Part shown: piece by piece, positions 24,124 through 36,464 of the stretch
Numbering within the stretch: the stretch's first letter is position 1
How the letters are laid out: each line of letters opens with the position of its first letter
NCBI GenBank assembly: GCA_028673005.1
Contig: CM054117.1
Coordinates: forward strand, 37,654,564 to 37,718,563
DNA: 64,000 nucleotides
Direction: 5' to 3'
DNA from: Tanypteryx hageni
Taxonomy: Eukaryota > Arthropoda > Insecta > Odonata > Petaluridae
The notes under the pieces: model-generated
What the model was told of the DNA's origin: nothing
What the model saw: only the letters and a program-made list of their open reading frames with translations
Databases searched by the model: none
Position numbers and translations under genes: made by a program

Positions 24124-27100
24124 AGAGTGTATTATACATTTATAAACCCAAAGTAACTCATTCGGGTCTTTCATTTACGGCAAAGGAGAGATTTCCCACG
24201 CCAACCTCGAAATCCACCACTTACAACTAAAAAGTACATCATGAAAGAAATAGTAATTACATTATCGATTCGCTGAAAAAGATAGCAACAATTCCTGAAA
24301 AATAAAACATTGAATATTAAACCATTTCCATAGAAAATCATTCAAAAAACCGACCACTTTACCCATCGCCATTTACATGGACCCTTGCAACTGACGAATA
24401 CAAAAGCAAACCGAGATGAGCAACTTTATTACACCCACTCAAGGTGAAAAATCTGATGTGGTAAACGACTCTCCGAGCGAAGAGACCCAGCGCGTTCTGT
24501 GAGGACAGTTTAGGAGAGGATGGGAGATGAGATTCATGCGGAAGAGCATGCGAAGCGAATAAAAGGGGAAGGTGTCCTTGGATACAGGCGAAGGGGACCT
24601 CGCAAGGTGCATCGGGTGGGAGGGGTTAGGTCAGGAGAGGGATGGGCAAGATCGAAGGCTAGCTGTGCTGGAAGTTAAAGCGAGGAACGGGATGACGTTC
24701 TAAGTAAAACCCCAGCTGCTTGCTGAAGCGGGCTGAGAGGAAGAGCGCAACAAATAACCTATCTTAGCACAAACGGAACCGAGTCTACCGAAAGGCCTTG
24801 CAGGAAAAAATCATATTTATCCTCGACCGAGAGAAAGGTGTATCAAATTCCTAGGACTGCAGAGCTCTCGTGCAAAGTAAACAGTACAAATCGGTGGCAC
24901 ACTGCAGTACACCCATTCATTAATCTCGTTAAAAATTAATCTAGGTCTAAAGTCGAAAAACAAGATATCCTGAAAGCAAAAAAAAATAGCAAACTCCACT
25001 TCGTTACAATAAAGATAAAGGATTCCCCTAACAGCAGCTATGAAACGACAAAAGAACATGACATTATAAATCCGAGAATACTATGAAATTCGACCTTCCG
25101 GTTTCGGATCAGCATCTCCGCGCGCATACAAGATCAAAAGACGGCGATAAACTAAAAACTGAAAAAAAAAAACATTTAGGAAGAACTACAACGAAAAAGG
25201 CAGGTGCCTGCATGGCTTCGCAGTGCATTGGATACCAAGGCCCATTTACCCCACAAGAGAGAGCTAGCTCTCAAGACGGTTCGCGGCAGGTCGAAGGTTT
25301 CGTTAAGGCGATCCGTAATAAAACTAAAACTGTAAAGGCGACGGAATCGCCAGCTCGAGACTTCGCCATACACACAAGCTGCATCGCAGGAAAGGGATGG
25401 AATAAAAAAAAACCGTCACGTCATGGGTTCCGATGAGCACCAACTTCAAACGCCGACAGCATTAGAGATGCGACTTCTCGGTCGTGTCTCCGCTTAAGAT
25501 GGGCAACGGCCAACTCAACCTGATCGGTAAACCTTCCCTTTTCTTGGATGCTGACAAAAAATACGATGACTCAAAAACTAGACACAAAGCCGTAGCTAAT
25601 TATCTTAGGAAAGGAAAGCAAAATTGCGATAATGGACAAGAATAAACCTAAGTCTTCATTTAAATGAATTCTAGTTAAAGGAAATTTCATGATGTATGCT
25701 GGGTGATATATCCAAGCAGTAGTTTACTATAGATATATTGTAAAACAAATATTGGAAATAAACGAATGACACCATATCATCATAAATAATGGCATAACTC
25801 CACAATACCATGAGTCAATATATGGTTTAACGAACATCACAAAAGGCAATATTAGAGAAACGTTAAATAGTTCACCAAATCTAAAATCTGATCGAGAAAA
25901 TAATTCACTGAAAACGATCCTTCTTGCTAACTAAATGACTGTGGAAAACAACCACATCCTTACCTCTTGAAATGATTCAGCACTCAAGGACACTGATGAA
26001 GGCATGCCTTCATGATTCATCCGCAAGCTGCTTCTTTTAAAAGAGAGACATGTACACCAAGAGATAATTTGACAAACTGAACAAAATGAGAAAGCAAATT
26101 CATGAAAGAATTCATGAAAAGGAAAACAGAAATTGTGAAGTGCCTGCTTTTGAATATTCTCTAATTGTAAAAGCTCAGCAGGCCTGTAAATTATTCGCCT
26201 AAAAAACATTTCCCATTACATTCAATATGATCCATTAATGCCACTAAACAATCGATCAATGCACATTAAAATATATGTTAATCGCCACATCAACCACCTC
26301 AAAAGTGATGATTAGAAATAATTTATTTTAGCCCACAAACTGGAATGTTGAATTACATAATAATACGACGACTTCCAAAATTTTATGCATAATTTTTTCA
26401 TGTACAGTAGCTTTAAAAACCAACGTATTTTTTTTATTTGAATAACTCAAAAAGTCAACCATATGCTTATGATTTGAAATAAGACAACAAAGAGTATAAA
26501 AAGAAAAATATATGAGGAGACAACACATCACAACTACCAATACAATTAAGCACTGCCCATTAATCCTTTCTCAAACAAGCATATGCACTGACATTTTACT
26601 CTCACCTCAATACTCAATCTTTAATCTCCAATAAATTAAAATAAATCATTCCAAGACAATATTCGTGTTGATTTCCACATTATTTACTGGAAAACTTACC
26701 AGTGTATCCTTGAACTTTTCATTGATACTTTAACAAATTATGTTATAAATAATGGGAAATCTGAATTGATGCAATTCACAGATGTTCATTGATGAAGAGT
26801 GATTTAGTTCTAATGTCTGCAAAATGTTAAAATCATTTATGCAGTAACTCTTGAAATGCAAGCAAATTGCCGCAAGTACACAATAACATATCTGAAATAC
26901 ATCATAAAGCAATCATCTTCATGGGCTGCAAACATTTTCAATATGGATTCCATTTTATGGTCAACATGGCATTTATATGCGCTTTACTAAAAATGGGCTG
27001 TTATTTAAAGCATGACTCATAGCTTTCCAGAATAACATCTTCAATCTTCAGGAGATGATTTCACTGCTTGATGTCGGACGATGTCCACATCCTTGATAAA

Positions 27101-28432
27101 AGAAAACTTGAGCAAAAATACATTAAGATGAACAAAATGATTCCTTCATCACAATGTGTAATTAAAGAAAATGCTTCTTACAAGAGCACCAGGTCAGGAT
27201 GAATGAAATCTGGAAATGGTGGCAATCCACACCCCCATCCATGATTAAACAAGGAGCAGAGACTGCCTCCACCGAAACAAGAAGCCTAAATAGAGAGTAG
27301 AACCACAGAGATGGGCTATGGAGCAGGCCCAGTGGATGGGAACGAAGAGGGAAGGAGATTTACTTTGACAAATTACTACCCACCCCATAACTGCTATACC
27401 ACATGCAAATCACACATTAACGACAACTTGTGCTAATGCCAGACAAATGATTGTCTGAACTCCCGCCTGCAAAATTAGACTCTGAATCTAAATCAGCAGC
27501 TTGTCATGCAATGCTTAGGCAGCTCTATCCAAAATATCACGTAGGCTCTAACTCCCCCAAAATTGAAATTTTGGCCCAACATGCAATGTCGGGAACCCTT
27601 TTCACCATCCCTCAATGGACAGCCACCCAACTAATGCATGCAAAGAAAATAAAAAAGGCAATACCTACCTACCAAACGTAAACAAAATGAAGTACCCAAA
27701 TTTATACAGCTCCCATACGACTGAACCAAAACTTTTCTTTTTTTAAGGCAACCAAAATGGTAATTAAAGAAAAATAAAGAAAACCACCTGCTCCTTACCA
27801 TCTCCTTCCCCACTCCTGACCCAGTCTCCACTTGGCTCTGATGACACCAGAATCTCCCCAAGACAACACAAAACAGATACAACATCGGATAATCACCCGA
27901 TTAAGTCAAGAAGAACCACAAAAGGAAGAGGTTCAAAGGAATGTTTTTGAAATTTTTGTTTGCTATAAACACAGGCTCCATAATTAGCCTGGCAATGAAA
28001 ATGCAACACAACAGATTCCAATTTGAACCCCATCCTGATTACTTCACTACTTGAAGCACACATATAAGACATTTTAACTTATTTCAACTCCATGGAAAAA
28101 GATAGCCAGGAATCTGACATCTCTGAGCCAATTACAAGTCAAATCGCTTGTCAAGAATGGCAAAATATGCCTCAAATTCCTTAAATTTTGGAATGGCTCA
28201 AAGAAGCATACTTCCAGCTTGCTATCATCAAACATGGCTTCAAAGCACACAGCTATGTACACTTTTCTCCTTGTTCTAAATTGACAGCATGAAAACTTTA
28301 CATCAAATTCTGTCTCGCCACAAGTATGTTGGAAAATTTGGCTAATGTTAAATTTACGTTCAGTTAAGCAGTTTAACTTTTCCATTATTTTTCAATCCAA
28401 GACGAAAAGGTAAATAAAGAAAGGACTCTTAC
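24124..28432. other. Probable intronic/intergenic DNA, no gene seen
   Basis: AT-rich, increasingly so to the right. If the TIA-1/TIAR gene continues to the left, this is intron. I searched the minus strand by eye for the expected next exons of that family (GNDPYAF and KVNWATSPG motifs, RRM2 start) and found none. Confidence 0.35.
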
Positions 28433-28471
28433 CGATCCTCGCCAGCTATGCGTTTGGCCTTTTCGGATTTT
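28433..28471 (-). CDS. Candidate 39-nt microexon in the TIA-1/TIAR gene body
   Basis: On the minus strand a pyrimidine-rich acceptor (ttgctctcatcctcag) precedes 39 nt that end at a strong donor (ATCG then gtaaga). The length is a multiple of three. Two frames are open: one reads KSEKAKRIAGED, the other, in the phase left by the upstream TIA-1/TIAR exon, reads KIRKGQTHSWRGS. Vertebrate TIAR is known to include a 17-residue alternative exon at this same place in RRM1, so a cassette exon is plausible. It could equally be a nested gene's exon or a chance splice-like pair. Confidence 0.3.
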
Positions 28472-30784
28472 CTGAGGATGAGAGCAAGAGGGATAAGTAT
28501 AGTAATGAAAGAGGGTTATACCACCATGGACGCCTCTCGGTGTTTAACAGACATTTTCATTGGCCGCAGACGTGGTGAGTACACAGTTACAGAGAGAAAA
28601 ATAAATAAAGATAATAAAAAAGGTGATACCTTTTTTTACGTCTTTCTCAAACCCTCCTACTCCTCGGCCGATTGGTCGGTAGAACAACTGGCTGTCTGTC
28701 AGTTGGAATCTGTGCGGGGGAAAGCAGCAACACTTGACCATTGAGTGCCAAACGTTTCCTATGCTTCGTCTTTCAACTTCTCTTTAATCCTTGCCAACAT
28801 CACAATCATCATACATTTCCCAATTACATTAGCGTGTGGAACACTGCAGCAATTACTGGTTTAATTTAATCCAAAGTGGTTAATAAAAAAACAACTGGTT
28901 ACACTCAAAACCTAGATGCAAAATATATGAACAGAGCTCTAAACCCAAAATGACTTTCTGATGAATTTAAATTTAACTAAAACCAATCTGAAACTTAAGC
29001 ATCTCAGAATGGCATTCAATTTGAGCAATTATATAATATGCAAATTAAAAATAATAAATGTGCGCGAATCTAACCGTGAGTGCATGCCCGATTCTATCTT
29101 CTATTTTTTTTCCAAGCAAAAATTTAGTGAGATATATTTAGCTTTTTAGTAACCCTATACCGACATCAAAGATAATCCTTCATCATGATGTTATATTTAG
29201 TCTGTGTTACTCTCCGATATCAGGGGAATGGGATGGGATAGGAATGGATAATTGGTCCAGGCGAGAAATAGCCCAATGTAGTGTCAAAGTTTCTCTTGTT
29301 ATGCACAATAACTGGCTGCCACGATAGCAGCTCCCACGTCAAATAAAAAAAATTCAGTAACGTTTCGAACATGCAAAGTAGTATAAAAAAATTATATAGA
29401 GCAAGGAGAATAAGTGTACACACCTGCATACTTCCCGCCTGATGAGTGTTTGGCAGTCATCAGCCAACAAGAGAGCTCCTTAATTGGGTGAAGAGAGCTG
29501 CGGATAGAGAACACAACTCATGAGCAAACCAATGAATATCAATGCAACTTCACCAATAAAAAGGTCACCATGAGTACAAAGGGAACACTTGTTAGAGGAG
29601 ATCCATTCTTAAGACGATCTGCAAAACCATGCAACAAAGTAATACCACAACATGGCATCTCTTTCATCAACCTAGTGTTCTCGAATTCCAAACAGAACTT
29701 TTAATTTTAAAAATAATATCAGCAAAAAATAAATATTGCAAAAATGAGATTTCAAAAAACCTGACATCAAAGAGCAAAAGGTTTGACGATAGTTTTATAT
29801 AGGCAATTCCAACGTGTTAAATCAAGTACCAATATATAATACCAAATTTCTTGGATGAAAATAGTTTGAATCAGTGAAATTTATGCCATATTCTTATAAA
29901 TATAGCTTAGAGAAAACTAAATGTTTCATAAATTTAATTCAGAATAAGTATGAAACAACTAAAACAGATGCAACAATCTTATCAAAGTGAATTCTCAAAA
30001 ATGTGGAAAATCCATCCATTCAACTTCAACATTCTGCCTAACAATAAGGAAACACGATAAGAACAACCATGAGAAAAATTTTCAGCACCAAAATATCAAA
30101 AGCTATCAAGTGGCGATGAATTACAAGATTACGGCGACTGCTGCTGAAACAATACCCTTTACAAGGTACAGTAAATGCAGCCTAACAATGTACTACATTT
30201 TTATAAGGCATGAAACTCCTTTATCAACATCCCCTCCCATCGATAGTACTTACACAATATGTCCCAAAAAAAACCTTGGCAATCCATGAAACAGCGACAG
30301 ACTGCAATCCAGGAACTAAGATCAATCTGAAAACATCTCAAGGCACCTCCTTTACAAACCATGAAACCTAACTAATATCTCGACGATTGCGTGCGCTATA
30401 ATCATATATACGTCCACGATATGCCATAAGCGACCGCAGATAATTACGCTTTAAGCATACTATATATTATTAGATAAACCGCGCTGTGCATAATCGTATC
30501 AATAGCTACGAAGAATTAATAATTAAAATTCTGCAAGTTTTCGCCGCCTTCAAGGTTTAACACACAAAAACACCACTAATAAAATAATTTGGTGCAATTC
30601 GAAGTATTACCGTTAATAACCATTACTTCAAAATTAATATACTAATACTATCCTTAACCGAGACACTCACAATATCATCATACTGCAGTTACTTAATTAT
30701 TTTACCGCCGTTCAGGGCCAGGCGCCGTATGGCGCCAAGCCAGCAACTGCTACAATATAGTCTCAAGTGCAGAAAATGTCCTAC
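28472..30784. other. Intron of the TIA-1/TIAR gene (inferred)
   Basis: Begins (on the minus strand) with the donor gtagga after the third coding exon. No repeat boundary is clear. A second splice-flanked open segment at 29424-29497 was considered and not called. Confidence 0.4.
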
Positions 30785-31127
30785 CTCTCTGATGATTTTG
30801 CTGCCTTTCACCGGCCCGATCTGGGTAAATAAGGCACAGATGAGTTCTTCCGACACCGAAGTGTCCAAGTTTCCTACGTACCTGGGATAAAAAACCATAA
30901 GTCAGCCACGTTGTAGCACATGATCAGCATCATTTGTAACAAATACCCAACCATTCACAGAAAACTTGAAAACATAAAATTAAGCGATTGAGTGCTACTT
31001 ACAAGGTTCGCGGGTGACTTTCTTCGTTCATGATCTAAAAGAAAAACAGAAAACGATAAGTATATGACAAGAATGAGGTGAATTATTTGTTTAAAATTCT
31101 AATTTTCGGCGTTACCTGTCTCGCCAT
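30785..31127 (-). CDS. 5' coding exons of a TIA-1/TIAR-type RNA-binding protein
   Basis: Three minus-strand exons join in phase: 31127-31116 (ATG GCG AGA CAG), 31034-31003 and 30881-30785. All introns begin with GT (gtaacg, gtaagt, gtagga) and the two acceptors end in ttttag and cccag. The product starts MARQIMNEESHPRTLYVGNL and continues DTSVSEELICALFTQIGP and VKGSKIIRE. This is the first half of RRM1 of TIA-1/TIAR (Rox8 in flies), with the RNP2 motif LYVGNL. The family binds U-rich RNA, regulates alternative splicing and stress-granule translation arrest, and shuttles between nucleus and cytoplasm. RNP1, the rest of RRM1, RRM2, RRM3 and the Q-rich tail are not seen in the window, so the next intron is very long or the gene is incomplete. 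The upstream ATG is chosen because it is in frame; the ATG in exon 2 (MNEESHP) is where most relatives start. The family assignment is firm. Confidence 0.9.
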
Positions 31128-31260
31128 CTTAGGTTACCTCACTACTTTGACAAGTCGACCCGTTCGCAATGCGGAGTGGGTAAAACAGTTGAATTCCGAA
31201 ATGCGTGGAATTATACGAACTATGTAACGGCCTTTTCGTTATTTCAAAACATATCTTTTA
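31128..31260 (-). promoter_or_regulatory. 5' UTR and probable promoter of the TIA-1/TIAR gene
   Basis: The sequence upstream of the first ATG on the minus strand is moderately CpG-containing (gcattgcgaacgggtcgac) and lacks a TATA box. The start codon context is aagATGGCG. The transcription start cannot be placed from sequence alone. Confidence 0.4.
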
Positions 31261-33024
31261 CAAATCGTATAAAATAGCCTTTTAAAACATTGCTTATTAA
31301 ATACGACCTCCAATTTATAATACCACTGATATTAATTTCTAGCTATATGTGAAGACTTATGCAATAATTAAAAGAATGTATAAGATATATTATTACACTT
31401 AAGTTCATTCAATCGTCCACAACTAATGTAATTAAAATGATAATTTCTGTATGATAATTGTTATACAAGCTAGTATTAACAAAGTATACTATTTCAAAAA
31501 TCGCACAAAATCGAATCAATTCTTGAAAAACGAAGATTAATTAAATTAATTACCATGCGGAACACCAAAAATTATGACGTCCTTGGAAACGGTGACAGAA
31601 AGAACTAGTTAGTAAAAACTGAACCTATCTGGATTCAATACCTAACTAACTCGTACATTAATACTCAATAATGATATTAAACGCAATGAAAAAATCTCAC
31701 TAAATATCTTAATCTGAAGTTCATACGCGAGTGTTCCCTTCTTAAAGTAATATACATTTCCAATGCATATTTCACTTCTCACTGACTCAAGTAGTGTTTT
31801 TTCAAATTATCTTTGGCAGTTTAAATTCCTATAAACTTTTATGAACACTAAACATGTGGTACATAGCATTTCCTGCTAACGTCTCATCGTAATTGAAGAA
31901 CAAGAACAGTCTTAATGACTAACCCTTACACGATTCTTTTATAATTATCTAATTATGAGACAAAATGTTTTTAATTTCAGCAGTACTGCCCTAAAATCTT
32001 TACAAATATATTACCTCCGTCAGTGTAATTTATCGCTTTAAAGTGATTTTACCATATCGTGTGGTACGACTTATTAAAAAATCAATTATCAGGATAATTG
32101 AGAACTCAACGAAAGAAAGAAATATAGACCCAACTTTATAGAATCTATCACTTTACTATTATAGATTCTAGTTATTAACTAAATCTGAACTAGCTTACTA
32201 GCATTTCACATGCCATATCTGAGAGTATGATAACAAACAGTTTCTTTTCTAGTTCAAGTTGCATCGCCATTTTAGCCGAAATCCATAAAAGAACAAAACA
32301 TTCACCTTTAATTGCAATGTGTCATTCCATTAACCACAGTTAAGTCATCCAACGATATATTTAGTCAACATGATACATTCAGAAGAAAAAGAAGCAGTAA
32401 CTCAGCACAACTTGAAATAATATCTGCTTCTCTCATATCGTTCGTATCTTATCATTGACATTTTATCGGTCATCTCTAAACCAATCACAAAACATTTGAT
32501 CGGAACGGAAGAGTTTGTTGAAACAACTGAGCGATGATTTACAATAATTCGATACATTTTTCTTAAGCTTTTTTCTTTAAGTATTTGTGATGTAGATATG
32601 TGTTTATCTGTTACAATAAAGAAAACTGAAAAATTAAATATCGTAGTTTTAATATAGAATTTTGTTAAACAATGTGGTAAATGCCAGTGAAAACTTCTAT
32701 CACTTCTGTTCCTCTTAAATATAATACTACCCTTTTTGTCTGAGTATTGCCTCTTAGAACACCTTATAGTCTCATTTCTTCAATAAATTATAATCATAAA
32801 TTTACGTAAACAGTAAATAGACTTTTCAGCGTCGGTAGCAGGATGCGTAAAGAAAAATTTGTCAATCTCGAAACTGAATATAGACGTGATCGCTTTTGTT
32901 ATTATAGAATCTCAAAAAATATTCTCAGTTTAGATTTTAGATATTGAATATCACTTTTAATTCTTAAAATATCGCGCAACATAACCGCGAAATTTATCAA
33001 GCGTTTTTCTTAAATTGGTACAGG
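31261..33024. other. AT-rich intergenic DNA, no gene seen
   Basis: Very AT-rich. A short hairpin (atagaatctat at 32139, mirrored near 32162) is the only structure noted. No exon or mobile element was recognised. Confidence 0.45.
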
Positions 33025-33298
33025 CAGAGGCGAATCAATCTATCGGGCATTCGGGCAGGCCCCGATGGGCCGTTCACATCTACACTAAAAGTAGCAAAAT
33101 TTAAAATGCATTAAAAAATTGTTGAAATATTTACGCCGCAACATGGAAAAACAAAACAATAGCATTAATTCCTTTGTGAATAATGTTTTGAAGTTTGTTT
33201 GTGAATATATATAAATATTTAAATAAAAATATCATAACTATAAGGGCTGTTTCAGATATAAAATTCCCGGGCCGATATTCCCCCTCGATCCGCCCCTG
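33025..33298. mobile_element. hAT-type MITE
   Basis: The left end CAGAGGCGAATC and right end (reverse complement CAGGGGCGGATC) are inverted repeats agreeing at 10 of 12 bases. The adjoining octamers GGTACAGG and GGTATGGG agree at 6 of 8. The 274-bp interior is non-coding. A further CAG-CATTGGCGGATC end-like sequence occurs at 33465 without a partner. Confidence 0.65.
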
Positions 33299-36044
33299 GG
33301 TATGGGTCACTGACGGGTCCCTTTCTTGATTACCTCTATCGCATCTACTGGGTGAGTTCTCAAATGCATCCCATGCAAGATTCCTCGATTCAGCATATTA
33401 GATCGTTCGGATAACGGCAAGGCGGACATTAGAACGAGAGAAATATTCAGAATGAATGATCGTCAGCATTGGCGGATCAAGGAGGTTGCCCCTTTCGCCC
33501 CCTCCCCCTCCTCAGGATATTTCTTTATCCAACCGTAGCACAGACAAATGATGGTTGCGCACGAAATATGATTGTAATACACCCCATTATTAAAGTCACC
33601 ACGAGGTGTTGCTAGTAGCAAAATTACCACATTACATCCTTTAAGTTAAAGGAAATAATTGCATCACCAAAAAATGTTCAACGGTGTGATACACCCTTAA
33701 ATGATAAATTTTTTATTCACATTCTTCATGTTACTGAAGAAAATACTTTATTTGCATTGTTGAATTTAGAGGGGTGATCGGGAGGGAAATACTCTCCAAA
33801 ATAAAATTATTCTCCCCCGGAAGAACTTGCTCGACTGGAGAAAAATCCTGCATATGTATATGTATGCATTTAAATACATAATTTATTTACTTTCTTAACT
33901 TATTATTTGTATGTGCAACAATTTATGAGATTTAAAAAAATAAATCCTAAATCTTCACCCCACCCTGAGTGTAAAATTTATCCCACGAGCAATTGTTTCT
34001 GAATTCAATATTGTTTGCTTGAGAAACTTATTTTATAATTTTGACACCACGGTTGTTTTGAGAACGAAAATTATTCTTGAAAATTCGCAATGCGGCAAAG
34101 AATTCTGCCTGCTTGCAACCAAAAGCAGACCAGTTTTAAAAAACCTTTCAACAGGCACTAGGATAAATATGGGCGTTCTTGAATCTCTTCCTTCGTAAAT
34201 TATATCCGATTCCTCCATTTTTGATCGATTACCAACGGAAATAATTCACGGAGTAAAAATTGCTCCGGATAAAACATGTATGAACAAGCGAATAGGCAAG
34301 AAGGAGAACTCGCAGGTATTTGCAAAGTAACGATGAGAAGGAGGTTTGAAATGTGACTTATCTGTTGTGTTTTCATAATGGTTTTTTAAGGCCACATACA
34401 GAGACAGGGACTGAAATATTTTTCCTCGTTCCCTTTCCTCCTTCAGAAACCACTCACAAAAGCTTGGGTAAAAATCGACCCGAACGCGCTGCTCTTTCCG
34501 GACAGTCGGGGACCGTCCCGCTTTCTTCCTGGCTCAAAACCGCCGATGTTTTCTCTTTCTCGAAACATATCGTCCAAGAAAAAATTGCATCTCAGTTCTT
34601 ACACTGGAGTTTACACGCTGGTTACCGTGGGAAAGTTTCACAAATTAGAATATCAACCGAAATTTTCCGTAATTCAGTGCACATTTCGAACTGCTAAGAG
34701 AATGAATTTTCTTAGCCGCACTAAGGCATAGAAATACGAGGAAAATTGATTTTGACTGAACATCTACGTTCGCCTTATTATCCCACAAGCCGCCGAAAGT
34801 GCATGGAATGGGATGCCCAAGTGGCATGCCCGCACTGATGAAAATATCTTGTAACATGCCAAGCTGTTACTTCCGATATTCAACGAATCCTGTCAAAAAC
34901 ACACTCGGCATTAATTTAACGGTGGAATTCTTTTTCCGTATTAACTACATCAAATTCTCCCGTAACTTTTCTGTTCTTCGATATACTACGGTTTCATGAA
35001 GTTTCGAAAAGCATTCCGATAGTATTTGATCCTTTGTGTTACTAACTGTTTTGATTCATACTACGCAATTACAGCCACTACCTTACGTAACAACCTAAAC
35101 AAACTTTTATTTGTATCTCGCTAATGATAGTCGCACAGCTTATAAACGGTTACTATGGAAGGATTTCCAGTCCTGAATCTTTCTGAAAAGTGAAAATTAC
35201 CGAATTTCTACCGTAAATTATAACAACTGTTAGAAAAATTTTTGGTATCATAAAGATCGCGTTTGAAAATTTTGTATGTTTACCCGTTCGTTGCTGGTTA
35301 AAAAAATCAAAGTCTCATTATCCGCTTTCAATCTGTCAGAGACGGGGAAAATTATGATTCTATTGCCCGCATTAAGCCAATAACAAATATGAAATAATAT
35401 GATGAATGGCACCCGTGTTGTAAAGGCAAACTAAGCCAAATTCTGTATAGCGGTGAATTTAAAAATACCCTTTCAAAAGTTTCTATCGCGTTTTTTAGTA
35501 TAAGAAGGAACATTTTCTGGAAACTAGAAAACACATTATTTATATGATATGCAGAAGTTGGGCACGGAATATTATGCAAAATTATTATTTTTTCACTCGC
35601 TTGATGAAGTGGAAATGTCTTCGACATAAAATTAATGCTAGAAAAATCAATGCCATCCCCGCCTTCCTTTCGAAATAGTCCATTAACATTATAAACTCTC
35701 TTTTTCTTCTAGACTCCACCGTCTTACTTTGTGGGACAGACATGCAATTTTGTTTCCAGTCACGTGAAGAAAGATATTTCTTCGCGTGTCTCGAGCACAC
35801 TTATAGCCACCGAAAAACGCATCAGACCTCCTGGCCTCCTCGGCGAAAACTCTCACGACCTCTTACTTCTTCTACTCTCCTTCCCCCTCCTTACGCCCCC
35901 TCCCGCCACTCCTCCATTCCAGCAGTCACAATCTTACCCTTTCTCCGAGTTTGTAACTCTCCCTTCCCGTAACAACCAATTCCTACTGTAGAAGCTTCTT
36001 TCTCCGCTCCTTTCATTATTTTACCTTTTCTCGAAGGCAAGAAC
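33299..36044. other. No recognised gene; hAT-like end fragment at 33465
   Basis: Contains an isolated hAT-like end (33465-33500) and several open frames (for example 34353-34697 and 35731-35991) whose translations show no known domain. The pyrimidine-rich strand at 35820-35980 explains some of them. Confidence 0.35.
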
Positions 36045-36456
36045 CAGGGCCGTGCAAAGGTACTTGGGGGCCCCGGATGCAAAAGGGGTTAAGGGGCCTC
36101 GTTTATTTATGTTGAGACAAAAAATATTAAGTGGAGCATTTATTTATTAAGTATTAATTATAACAATTATTTTAATACTATTAAAATATAATTATTACAA
36201 TATTGTTATGTTTTGATAAAGAGTCAAAACAAAACAATCACCTATACTAGACTTTATTAAATGTTATCAACTTGACACACAGAGGGAATCTACACAAATA
36301 TGTTTTATGTATTTTAATATTATTATATTTTGATAAATAGTCAAAATAAACAATTTTTTTTAAACATTTCAAATTCTATGCTCCCTTGATTGAGGCCTGC
36401 TAGATCGGGGGCCCTGGAGCGGCGCATCCAATGCACCCCCCATTTGCACGGCCCTG
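36045..36456. mobile_element. hAT MITE with perfect 8-bp target duplication
   Basis: The 412-bp element starts CAGGGCCGTGCAAA and ends TTTGCACGGCCCTG, a perfect 14-bp inverted repeat of hAT type. It is flanked by identical octamers GCAAGAAC at 36037-36044 and 36457-36464. The interior is AT-rich and has no transposase, so it depends on another hAT element. The intact duplication suggests a fairly recent insertion. Confidence 0.92.
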
Positions 36457-36464
36457 GCAAGAAC

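Noticed and set aside
25083..25436. 117-residue plus-strand open frame with basic composition
   Set aside because: No known domain, and the opposite strand is also open. No splice or promoter support.
28505..28570. Plus-strand ATG frame MDASRCLTDIFIGRRR ending at a gtgagt donor
   Set aside because: A strong-looking donor but no second exon, promoter or known domain. It overlaps the minus-strand candidate region and is probably chance.
29424..29497. 74-nt open segment on the minus strand between a good acceptor (tctatccgcag) and a weak donor (gtgtgt)
   Set aside because: The phase does not fit the upstream TIA-1/TIAR exon, the peptide is not recognised and the donor is weak.
30689..30784. 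Continuation of the TIA-1/TIAR frame to ...LALNGGKIIK, resembling the AALAAMNGRKI part of RRM1
   Set aside because: It lies beyond a clear gtagga donor, lacks the intervening GNDPYAFVEF motif and is most simply intron read-through.
34353..34697. 114-residue plus-strand open frame
   Set aside because: No recognisable domain, homology or splice context. An ORF of this length is possible by chance in 64 kb.
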